Origin: a virus
DNA length: 64,000 bases
Virus record (IMG/VR): IMGVR_UViG_3300005965_000004
Span: 21,395-85,394 of that record
Reading direction: 5' to 3' (one strand)
The notes under the pieces were generated by a model that made no database searches, was not told the DNA's origin, and saw only the letters and a program-made list of their open reading frames with translations. A program made the translations under genes and the position numbers. How positions within the stretch are numbered: position 1 is the first letter of the stretch; every line of letters starts with the position of its first letter. Shown one piece after another: positions 25,168 to 32,620 of this stretch.

Positions 25168-26057
25168 TTATTAAGCTCCATCTTTATGTTTTGTTTATAA
25201 GATATTCTTATTAGTTCAATATTATTATCTTGACAAAATACATTCTTTATTTTATCACATTCCTGTTGTCTACAAAATTTTTTGTAGCTACCAAAACAAG
25301 GAACATGATAAAAATGTTGTATACCATCATATTCAATACATGTATTATACTCTGGAATATAAAAGTCAAAAGATAATTTTCTTTTGTTACTACAACCGTC
25401 AAAATTGTATTGACTAATAAACTCTATTTTATTATCTTTGAGAAATTTTTCAATTACAATTTCACCTTTGGATAATTTACAGATAGGACAACCATTTTTA
25501 TGATGAATGTGTGAATTATAACTTTGCCAGAATTCACCATGTTTAGGACAAATGATACAAACTTTTTTTAAACTACTTACATATTCAACTTTTGAGTAAT
25601 CATACTTGTTACCGTGAACTTTTTTAGCTTTATCTATAAATATTTCATTATTAAAAGAATGTTTTGAAATATGATTATCAACCATACAAATAGGACATCC
25701 ATGTCCTCTTAAATGGTTTTGTGGCTCTTGTAAAAATATACCGTGATTTTTACAAATTATAGCAACTTTGGTATGGTTGTTGACATAATCAACTTGACTA
25801 TAATCATACTTTTCTCCATGAACTTTTTTAGCTTTTTTTATGAATACATTATGATTCATAGTTCTATTGTCAATAGCACATAAAGGGCAACCATATTTTC
25901 TAATATGATTAGACGGCAATTGTTCAAAAATTCCATGTTTTTCGCATTTGATTTTTACCAAAGTCCTACTATTAACGTAATCAACTTGACTATAATCATA
26001 CTTTTCTCCATGAACTTTTTTAGCTTTCTCTACAAATATTTTCTTATTCCACTTCAC
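25140..26057 (-). CDS. homing endonuclease inserted in the polymerase gene
   Basis: Three tandem modules of about 60 residues each carry KKVHGEKYDYSQVDYVN and a zinc-binding IKCEKHGIF...GCPLC pattern, probably for DNA recognition. The C-terminal Vsr-like nuclease domain has FDFYIPEYNTCIEYDGIQHF. It starts with GTG (GGAG six bases upstream) and its end overlaps the polymerase C-terminal piece. It appears intact and could promote its own spread into uninterrupted polymerase genes. Confidence 0.8.
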   Translation of the reverse strand: MKWNKKIFVEKAKKVHGEKYDYSQVDYVNSRTLVKIKCEKHGIFEQLPSNHIRKYGCPLCAIDNRTMNHNVFIKKAKKVHGEKYDYSQVDYVNNHTKVAIICKNHGIFLQEPQNHLRGHGCPICMVDNHISKHSFNNEIFIDKAKKVHGNKYDYSKVEYVSSLKKVCIICPKHGEFWQSYNSHIHHKNGCPICKLSKGEIVIEKFLKDNKIEFISQYNFDGCSNKRKLSFDFYIPEYNTCIEYDGIQHFYHVPCFGSYKKFCRQQECDKIKNVFCQDNNIELIRISYKQNIKMELNKWLKEKISN

Positions 26058-26090
26058 AAGATTCTCCTAATGATGTTATAACAATGTATT

Positions 26091-27215
26091 CTATTTAGAA
26101 GTATTTATATAAATAACATCATTTTCTTGTAAATCTTTGACAAATTTTTTAATATATCCTTTAGAACTTTCAACCAAAATTTCATCATTACCATCAAAAA
26201 AATAATCTTTGTCTTTATAAGTTAATGTGTATTCTTTATCACAAATTGTTTCCGGGCTTATATTGTAAGTCATAATTTCGTGAGGATACATAGAAGCAAC
26301 ATCAAAAGAAACAACATACTCATAGAATCCTGGTTTTGCCATAACATACGCCCCAGGAAACTTTTTGTTCTTCTCCGTGTTTATTCTATCTGGGAAAACG
26401 ATATTCCTTTCATGAAGATATCTCAGCATGTATCCAGTCACAAGAGTTATAGAAGAGAATATTCTTTCAAATGGTATCAATGCCTGATAACAGAACTGGA
26501 TTGTGAGCTTGATATGCTTTTTCTTATCCTCTATCTTCTTACAAAGTAGAACGTCTTGTATGTTATACTCCACAAATTCATTCCACTGCTTCCAAGCAGT
26601 ATTGACAGTTCCCTCCAAGTCCTTCTTACCTTCATTGACTTCCAACTTTCCTATAAACTGAAGAGAATATCTTTCTCTTTTGGTATAAACAAAGTTCTTG
26701 TATAATTCCAATCCATCAAGAATAGAAATACCAGGTATGATAAAACCACCACCTTCTATATGATAGCCACCAGTTTTTCTCTGAACGTAATCAAGATTTA
26801 TTGGAGACAGTAGAGTTTCTATTTTAAGATTTCTACACCTGTTGACAATGTATGGAACGTCGAATCCCATAACATTCCAACCAGTTAGAATATCAACACT
26901 CTTCTTTCTGAAGTGTTTTATAAATCTCTCTAACATCGTCTTTTCATCTGGACAATAGTGATAGTTTTTTACCAGAGGACTATCGCCAGTATAAGGTCTT
27001 GTACCAAATGTATAAACCTCATCTTCCTTAGAATAGTGTATAGATATTAGATTGATTGGGAATTTGGCATCTTCTGGTTTGGGGAACTCTGAATTTGAGT
27101 AATAACAACTATCTTTGAAATTACACCATTTTTGTTTCTTCTCATCCCAAACTTCATAATCATTTTTATCATTTTTGGTTTCAAATTCACTTATTGTAAT
27201 AAACTCTTCATTCAT
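26091..27215 (-). CDS. 43: DNA polymerase, middle piece (exonuclease II/III and motif A)
   Basis: It contains Exo II TGWNVMGFDVPYIVNR, Exo III YNIQDVLLCKKI and polymerase motif A SFDVASMYPHEI. After NISPETIC and a TYKDKDYFF stretch, the last 35 residues (GNDEILVESSKGYIKK and LQENDVIYI) look foreign, resembling the region around block B of an intein N-half. The first 40 residues before SEFPKPEDAKFP are also unusual. ATG at 27215 with AAGGA about 10 nt upstream. Confidence 0.85.
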   Translation of the reverse strand: MNEEFITISEFETKNDKNDYEVWDEKKQKWCNFKDSCYYSNSEFPKPEDAKFPINLISIHYSKEDEVYTFGTRPYTGDSPLVKNYHYCPDEKTMLERFIKHFRKKSVDILTGWNVMGFDVPYIVNRCRNLKIETLLSPINLDYVQRKTGGYHIEGGGFIIPGISILDGLELYKNFVYTKRERYSLQFIGKLEVNEGKKDLEGTVNTAWKQWNEFVEYNIQDVLLCKKIEDKKKHIKLTIQFCYQALIPFERIFSSITLVTGYMLRYLHERNIVFPDRINTEKNKKFPGAYVMAKPGFYEYVVSFDVASMYPHEIMTYNISPETICDKEYTLTYKDKDYFFDGNDEILVESSKGYIKKFVKDLQENDVIYINTSK

Positions 27216-27220
27216 ATAAT

Positions 27221-27405
27221 TTATTTTCCTTTTAAATATTTTTCTCTTAGGTTTTTCATTCTTTTGTACATTTTAGGATTTTTATTTTGTAAAAAATTTT
27301 CAAATTCTAAATCAGTCATTTTAGCATATTTTTCACCCATTATTTTTTGTTGATTAGTTTTTGTCCTTTTTTTTATTTTTAGATATAGATTTTCCTCATC
27401 TATCT
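27221..27405 (-). pseudogene. remnant of an insertion between polymerase pieces
   Basis: A one-base shift at the poly-A run near 27406 would extend polymerase piece 1 into KIDEENLYLKIKKRTKTNQQ and on to a stop at 27221. The text is basic, short and not polymerase-like, and resembles the tail of a decayed endonuclease. No catalytic motif remains. Confidence 0.45.
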
Positions 27406-27810
27406 TTTTTTTCTTATTTTAATTTTATGATTTTGATCAAATCCAGTATATCCAGCTTCAACCTCGATGTCTATCGTAGCTATTTGAAAGTTATTCAAAT
27501 CAGCTTTTAATTTTTTTCCTTTATATCTTTTCTGTAGGAATTTAACGTCTTCGGGTATGTCTGTTTCACAAGTCTTCGTACAAGATGCCACTTGCTTCAT
27601 TGACTGTCGTGAATCACTTGACTGCGGCATTACTCTATTGCCGTAAATATCTCTGAATTCTTCTTGTTGGTTTGATTCTCCCAAAGTATCATTGTATGGA
27701 ACATAATACTCGAACATTGGATGGAAGTCGTGCTTTTTTCTTTTTCCGTTTTCATATTCATTACAATATAATCTGTTTTTGTATGAGTCGTAATATATAC
27801 GAGTAAACAT
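27400..27810 (-). CDS. 43: DNA polymerase, N-terminal piece (Exo I)
   Basis: 136 residues comprise the N-terminal domain and the Exo I motif IATIDIEVE, homologous to T4 gp43 residues 1 to about 115. It then runs into a foreign tail (AGYTGFDQNHKIKIRKKR). Exo II lies on the next piece. An AGGAGG ribosome site precedes the ATG, and a sigma70 promoter lies about 75 nt upstream. Confidence 0.82.
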   Translation of the reverse strand: MFTRIYYDSYKNRLYCNEYENGKRKKHDFHPMFEYYVPYNDTLGESNQQEEFRDIYGNRVMPQSSDSRQSMKQVASCTKTCETDIPEDVKFLQKRYKGKKLKADLNNFQIATIDIEVEAGYTGFDQNHKIKIRKKR

Positions 27811-27882
27811 TCATCCTCCTAAGACTTTTGAAATTCTTCTCTGTAAACCATCATTTCCGATATTGATTCCAAATATAACAAC

Positions 27883-27911
27883 ATGATAACATATTTTCGA
27901 AAAGATGTAAA
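27883..27911 (-). promoter_or_regulatory. sigma70-type promoter of the polymerase gene
   Basis: TTTACA (27911-27906), 17-nt spacer ending TGT, TATCAT (27888-27883). The 27811-27976 interval holds nothing else that is recognisable. Confidence 0.7.
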
Positions 27912-27976
27912 GAGCAAATTTACAAAAGCAAGCCCACAAAATCATAAACAAACAAAAAAACAAAATATTTTCCATA

Positions 27977-28237
27977 TTAGGCCCCTTCTATATCTCCGTT
28001 TTGTTCGATTGCTTCGTCCTCTCTCTTGTCGAGATATCTTCTTCTAAACTCATCAGCACAATGTTGAGCAGCATAAACACAGTCATGAAGATTTGAATAT
28101 CTATATTCCTTATCAGACATGTACTTGTTCATCAGACTGAAAATACAATACTCCAATTCACCTTTGGTTTCAATTTCATCAATCTCCCAGAGAGCACCAT
28201 CATACTTATCTCTATCTTCCTTCTTTATGTAAGGCAT
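27977..28237 (-). CDS. unknown conserved-type phage protein (86 aa)
   Basis: It begins MPYIKKEDRDKYDGAL and has KGELEYCIFSLMNKYM and NLHDCVYAAQHCADEFRRRY, the order of a small phage family of unknown function. The second of two adjacent ATGs is better spaced from the GGAGG ribosome site. Confidence 0.7.
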   Translation of the reverse strand: MPYIKKEDRDKYDGALWEIDEIETKGELEYCIFSLMNKYMSDKEYRYSNLHDCVYAAQHCADEFRRRYLDKREDEAIEQNGDIEGA

Positions 28238-28289
28238 CATCTACCTCCTTGGCTTCAATTGTCAATTTCTTTTCATTATAAACTCATAT

Positions 28290-28769
28290 TCAATATATAG
28301 CCGAATGCCACGATTTGTAAAATTCGTTAATGATTTTCTTTTCTATCAGTTCTTCAACACTCTTAACATACCACGAAACTGTGTTTGTTACAAATGGATG
28401 ATTTTCCCAAACAACATCATCTGTTATCATTATGACTGGTTTTCTCCAATCATATGCCCATGCAAGTTCATAAACTGTTCCAAGCAAAGGCCTATCTTGA
28501 CCAAAAGTATCTGTATTGACAATCAACAAGTCTGCTTTTCTAACACAATTATAATCTTTGTGTACAATAGCATTTGGTGGGAAAACACCTTTCAATCCGT
28601 TAGATGAAATTTCATTGAAGTTCTCTCCATTCAAAGGGTCTAACCAGTTAATTGGGTAACGACCAGATGGCCAGTTGTCATATGTTTCTCTAATATTTTT
28701 ACGCCAAGCAACACACTTATCAATGACACTGCCTTGAATGTAGCCAGCCAAATAAACTTTCATTGACAT
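28290..28769 (-). CDS. nucleoside 2-deoxyribosyltransferase-like protein
   Basis: The MKVYLAGYIQG start, RYPINWLDPLN, a central DLLIVNTDTFG and GTVYELAWAYDWRKPVIMI fit the Rossmann-like deoxyribosyltransferase family, including the catalytic Glu of the xxxE(L/I) helix. It may act in nucleotide salvage or modification. GGAGG lies six bases from the ATG. 159 residues is normal. Confidence 0.65.
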   Translation of the reverse strand: MSMKVYLAGYIQGSVIDKCVAWRKNIRETYDNWPSGRYPINWLDPLNGENFNEISSNGLKGVFPPNAIVHKDYNCVRKADLLIVNTDTFGQDRPLLGTVYELAWAYDWRKPVIMITDDVVWENHPFVTNTVSWYVKSVEELIEKKIINEFYKSWHSAIY

Positions 28770-28791
28770 ATTAAACCTCCGTTCAATAAAA

Positions 28792-29038
28792 TTAAATTAA
28801 CCAAAGACCTTCTTCATCCCAGTATTTTATCAAGTCTTGAAACTTACTAATAACAACTTCTGGTTTAGAAGGGTCTTCAAATTGAAAAACTAAACAACAA
28901 CCAGGTCTACCAGAAGTAAATTTTAGAACTTCTGGACATTGATTTTCTCTTTCGATACGAATACATTGCCAAGTCAAAAAAAGATTGTACGGCATCTGCT
29001 TCTGGTTGACTATTCCAATGCTTAATCTTTACTTTCAT
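28792..29038 (-). pseudogene. small gene split by a frameshift at a poly-T run
   Basis: The ATG at 29038 overlaps the stop of the DHH gene and reads VKIKHWNSQPEADAVQSFF. At the run of seven T near 28980 the coherent text moves to another frame, LTWQCIRIERENQCPEV and on to YWDEEGLWLI at 28792. The unshifted downstream part alone would be a 67-residue frame lacking a ribosome site. The function is unknown, and a sequencing error is possible. Confidence 0.5.
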
Positions 29039-29919
29039 TTCCTAGGATATTTTTGTGAAATTTCTTCTTCAAGAACAGAAACCTTATTCTGGAAATCTTT
29101 CATGTCGTCACAGAAAAGCCCTGCCGATTTTTCATGCCCCCCACCAATTCCCTTTTCTTTTAGAATTGTTCCCATATTTAAACCTTCAATCTTATGTCTC
29201 ACACTGACTCTACCATGATAAGGGTTTCTAACAAAAACTATGTCATATCCTTCTTCATTCATAAGCTTGTGACATATCTCATTTATGAACTCTTTTGACT
29301 GAACAACACAACCATTTATCTTCTCAAACTCGAATATTTCGAGACTATCATAAAGTCTTTTGAATTCAAAATCTCTTTCCTTCAACCACTTTTCTTCTTC
29401 ATCTGTAAAGTATGTCCTACCGTCAAAAAAGTTATCTCTGAACTTTTTAGGTCTATACAGATAAAACATTACGTCATTTAATTTCTTACTGTCAGGATAT
29501 TTGAGTTCCCACATATCATAATCATTCGTCAATCTAACTATGTCGTCAAGATGACTCAAATCAAGACCATAGTATTTTTCAACGAATTTCTTTGTCAGGT
29601 GCGCTGCGCATTTGTTAGGAACAACATAATGCATTTTGCTGGGGTCATTATAAGACTCTGCTGATTCATGATGGTCAAGTAAAATAATTTTGTCTGACAG
29701 ATATAAGTTTTCCTTTCTATTGGGACTTATATCTGCCAGAAATACAAAATCATATTTGTCATAATCCAGTGATTCAAGAACAGAATCTATTCTGTAAAAT
29801 GATGTATCTATTATGGTAATGTTTTCAAAAACATGACTTAAAATTAACGCACATACGGAACCGTCAAGATCGCAATGGACAATATTCAACACTCTACTGC
29901 TTTTTGGAATTTTCTTCAA
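29035..29919 (-). CDS. DHH-family phosphoesterase
   Basis: RecJ/NrnA-like metal-dependent phosphoesterase, probably degrading short oligonucleotides or cyclic dinucleotides. Motifs: VHCDLDG, FLADISPN, LLDHHES and the C-terminal DHHA1 GGGHEKSAG. A TTG at 29919 with AAGGAG six bases upstream is the likely start, because the only upstream ATG (29976) lies inside the -35 box of a strong promoter. Confidence 0.82.
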   Translation of the reverse strand: MKKIPKSSRVLNIVHCDLDGSVCALILSHVFENITIIDTSFYRIDSVLESLDYDKYDFVFLADISPNRKENLYLSDKIILLDHHESAESYNDPSKMHYVVPNKCAAHLTKKFVEKYYGLDLSHLDDIVRLTNDYDMWELKYPDSKKLNDVMFYLYRPKKFRDNFFDGRTYFTDEEEKWLKERDFEFKRLYDSLEIFEFEKINGCVVQSKEFINEICHKLMNEEGYDIVFVRNPYHGRVSVRHKIEGLNMGTILKEKGIGGGHEKSAGLFCDDMKDFQNKVSVLEEEISQKYPRK

Positions 29920-29947
29920 AACAAACTCCTTGGATGATTTTATTTTT

Positions 29948-29976
29948 ATTCTATCATCTTTTTGGATGTTTGTCAA
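29948..29976 (-). promoter_or_regulatory. sigma70-type promoter of the DHH gene
   Basis: TTGACA (29976-29971), 17-nt spacer ending TGA, TAGAAT (29953-29948). It places the transcript start near 29940, downstream of the ATG at 29976. Confidence 0.78.
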
Positions 29977-29977
29977 G

Positions 29978-31189
29978 TCAAAAGAGTTCAGTAATCATTT
30001 TAACATATTTTTCACTTTCAAGCCATCTACCTTCTTTGTCAAGAATTTGATATTGTTCTTTAATAACTTTATTGTAATTATCTGTTTCTGTCAAATCCCA
30101 AATAATTCTATCTAAATCTTCATATGAAATATTATATGGGACATTAACTGGACAATCATCATAAGGTGATGGAAATTTATCATATTTCGTTCCTTTCCAA
30201 GTATTTCCTATAAAACATGCACCTAAAGCATATGATTCAATAGCCTTAATATTGCTTTTACTGTAGTTAAAATAATTTGGTATAAGTGGTCCAATCATAA
30301 AATCAGGTCTATTAGATTTTATAGGAAGATGGTATTGAAAACTATTCACCCAATTTATAACTTTAAAGTTTGGTTTATTTTTAATACATTCAAAGAAAAA
30401 TGGTAAGCCGCCCATCTGAACAAAATTAATTTTACCATCAATAACATTTTTAATTATCCATTCAGTCCAAACATTATCCATATCACCTTTTAATTTAGTT
30501 TGATTATTATAATGTGTAGGGCTTCCACTCCACAAAAATGTTGGTTTTATAATCTTCTGTTTGATAGGTCTTTTCCTATGAGGTCCCCAAAAATACTGTG
30601 GAACAGCGTTGTATATAGTTCTTATCTCTGGTTTAGTAACACCATGTTCTCTTATGTATTGACCAAGAAAGTCAGTTGACACACAGACAATATCCATCTC
30701 ATTCATGATGTCAAGGGATGCTTGTTGTACTTCCTTTGATATTCCCTGCTTTCCGAAATTATAATCAGGAATTGATTCTCCTTCATCAGGACCTTCCCAG
30801 ATAAAGTCATCTATATCATAGATCATCTTAAAACCGTATTTCTTCTGGGCATCCTTGTACATTTGTATTGCTTTCATATGACCGGGCGCCATAGTTCTCT
30901 GGAAGAATATACTTCTACATCTGAGAAGAACATCATGCTGGAACAACATAACCGGAGAAATGATAACATTAAATTTTCCAGTCTTCCCAAAAATAGAGTT
31001 CAAATATGTCATTGGGAAAATGTTTCTTATATGTCCACATCCGGTTGAGTCAGAAACATATGATATTACAAGGTTCTTTTGAACCTTCATAAGTCTGCCT
31101 TCTTGTGTGGAAATCTCAAAAGATTTATTAGGATTGAGCAGGTGTTGTCTAAAGACTTCAAAATTGCTCGTTGGAAGCTTATTACTCAT
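29978..31189 (-). CDS. glycosyltransferase (GT-B, group 1-like)
   Basis: A GT-B layout is visible: N-terminal VISYVSDSTGCGHIRN with a glycine-rich loop, MIYDIDDFIWEGPDEGE, IVCVSTDFLGQYIREHG, TIYNAVPQYFW linker and a C-terminal SNIKAIESYALGACFIGN segment matching the EAxAxGxP donor-binding motif. Sugar and acceptor are unknown. The ATG at 31189 begins two bases after the gp47 stop and has GGAG upstream. Confidence 0.72.
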   Translation of the reverse strand: MSNKLPTSNFEVFRQHLLNPNKSFEISTQEGRLMKVQKNLVISYVSDSTGCGHIRNIFPMTYLNSIFGKTGKFNVIISPVMLFQHDVLLRCRSIFFQRTMAPGHMKAIQMYKDAQKKYGFKMIYDIDDFIWEGPDEGESIPDYNFGKQGISKEVQQASLDIMNEMDIVCVSTDFLGQYIREHGVTKPEIRTIYNAVPQYFWGPHRKRPIKQKIIKPTFLWSGSPTHYNNQTKLKGDMDNVWTEWIIKNVIDGKINFVQMGGLPFFFECIKNKPNFKVINWVNSFQYHLPIKSNRPDFMIGPLIPNYFNYSKSNIKAIESYALGACFIGNTWKGTKYDKFPSPYDDCPVNVPYNISYEDLDRIIWDLTETDNYNKVIKEQYQILDKEGRWLESEKYVKMITELF

Positions 31190-31190
31190 T

Positions 31191-32231
31191 TCAAATATCT
31201 CCTTTAACTTCATTGTAGAGGTCAATCAACGTGTCATAAATTTCCTCTTTATTTCCAATATCAAGACTATCTATATATTCTCTCATCAAGTCAACCATCG
31301 AACCGATATTGTAGTTTTCTAAATCTATCACTCCGTTTAGTTCAGAGTTGTTATCAACAAAAATGTTTGGAGTCATTGCCGGACAATGTTCTTCTATCTT
31401 CTTAACATATTTATCAATTTCTTTTTCATTGTATGTTTCATCATATGATATGTGAATATCAACAATGTTATTGTGAACTTTCTTTTTAGAGAACTTCTCT
31501 GGAAACTTTAACTTTATGTACTTTAATGAGACTTCATTGTCAACGAACTTATGTTCCATTTTGGATAAGTCAAGAATAGTAAAACCTCTATTCTCATCAA
31601 TGTCATTTCTAGTAAGTTGGTAAGGTGATCCTATATAAACAATATCACTACCATAAAGAGTTTGAGAATTTCTTATATGAAAATGCCCTGTGAAAACCTT
31701 TTGACATTTTCCGAAAAGCTTACTATGTAAACCATCATCGCTTCTCTTGAATTTATTAAAGTGAAATCCCTTGATATTGAAGTGTCCAAAACATACATCG
31801 CATTTTCTTTTGCTAAACTCCCTGACGAACTTAACATTGTCAACGATCCAAGGAACCATAACTATGTTCTTGTTATCAATCTCTATGCTTGTAATTTTCT
31901 CTATGAGCGTAACATTGTTAAATTCGTCAAGAAACTTAAGGGAGTTGACCTCGACAGAACTATTGAAATAACAATCATGATTACCGACTAGAACGTAAAC
32001 TTTGAAATCTGAAAAATGATTTTTGAAAACTTCATAAACAGCATTCATAACTTTGGTATTCGTACTGCTCCTATTATCAAAAACATCACCTAAAACAAAC
32101 AGATATTCTATACCATTATCTTTAAGATAAGGTACTAACTGTTCTGTAATAAACCTTGTCTGACTATTTAGAAACACTTCAGAATTTTTACGAACTCCAA
32201 AGTGTAAATCGCTAACTAAGCATACACGCAT
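31191..32231 (-). CDS. 47: recombination nuclease subunit (gp47, SbcD/Mre11-like)
   Basis: Calcineurin-type phosphoesterase with SDLHFG (7-12), GDVFDNR, GNHD and GHFHIRN. It forms the Mre11-Rad50-type complex with gp46, encoded 390 nt upstream with gp55 between. 346 residues matches T4 gp47 (339). Confidence 0.92.
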   Translation of the reverse strand: MRVCLVSDLHFGVRKNSEVFLNSQTRFITEQLVPYLKDNGIEYLFVLGDVFDNRSSTNTKVMNAVYEVFKNHFSDFKVYVLVGNHDCYFNSSVEVNSLKFLDEFNNVTLIEKITSIEIDNKNIVMVPWIVDNVKFVREFSKRKCDVCFGHFNIKGFHFNKFKRSDDGLHSKLFGKCQKVFTGHFHIRNSQTLYGSDIVYIGSPYQLTRNDIDENRGFTILDLSKMEHKFVDNEVSLKYIKLKFPEKFSKKKVHNNIVDIHISYDETYNEKEIDKYVKKIEEHCPAMTPNIFVDNNSELNGVIDLENYNIGSMVDLMREYIDSLDIGNKEEIYDTLIDLYNEVKGDI

Positions 32232-32253
32232 ATTGCCTCCAATTTTTTCAACC

Positions 32254-32619
32254 TTAAATCAAGTTGTCAGCGGTGTCGGCATTATCAATATATTCTATAC
32301 TCGTAAATATGTCATCTCTCCTGTTGTAATCATTTATATTCTGTAGAAAAGCATTTCTTGCGATCATAGTGAAGTACGCAAATGGATTCTTTCTTTCAAG
32401 ATTGAATTTGTCAACATACCTACACATGTAGTAGACTGCGTCTGATACCATCTCATCTTTTCTGTCTTGAGTGTAGTTGATAAAATTAGCTCTATTTAGT
32501 AAATTTTGAGCAATTAAAAGAAAACAATTACCAATCTTCTCATAAGTCCTTTTTGATTTATTTTCTCTGTATTCCTTTAACAAAGAATAAAATTCTTTGT
32601 TATTTACATATTCAGCCAT
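32254..32619 (-). CDS. 55: late sigma factor (gp55-like)
   Basis: It directs host RNA polymerase to TATAAATA late promoters, many of which occur in this window. YVNNKEFYSLL, the central FINYTQDRKDEMVSDAVYYM and NPFAYFTMIARNAFLQNI match T4 gp55 regions. It is short (121 versus 185 residues) and ends soon after region 2, so the C-terminal clamp-binding tail is reduced, although DNAD-TADNLI could serve. AAGGGGG precedes the ATG at 32619. Confidence 0.82.
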   Translation of the reverse strand: MAEYVNNKEFYSLLKEYRENKSKRTYEKIGNCFLLIAQNLLNRANFINYTQDRKDEMVSDAVYYMCRYVDKFNLERKNPFAYFTMIARNAFLQNINDYNRRDDIFTSIEYIDNADTADNLI

Positions 32620-32620
32620 T

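Noticed and set aside
26102-26109. TATAAATA near the end of the middle polymerase piece
   Set aside because: It lies in coding sequence made of an AT-rich palindrome. The endonuclease gene downstream might use it, but there is no further support.
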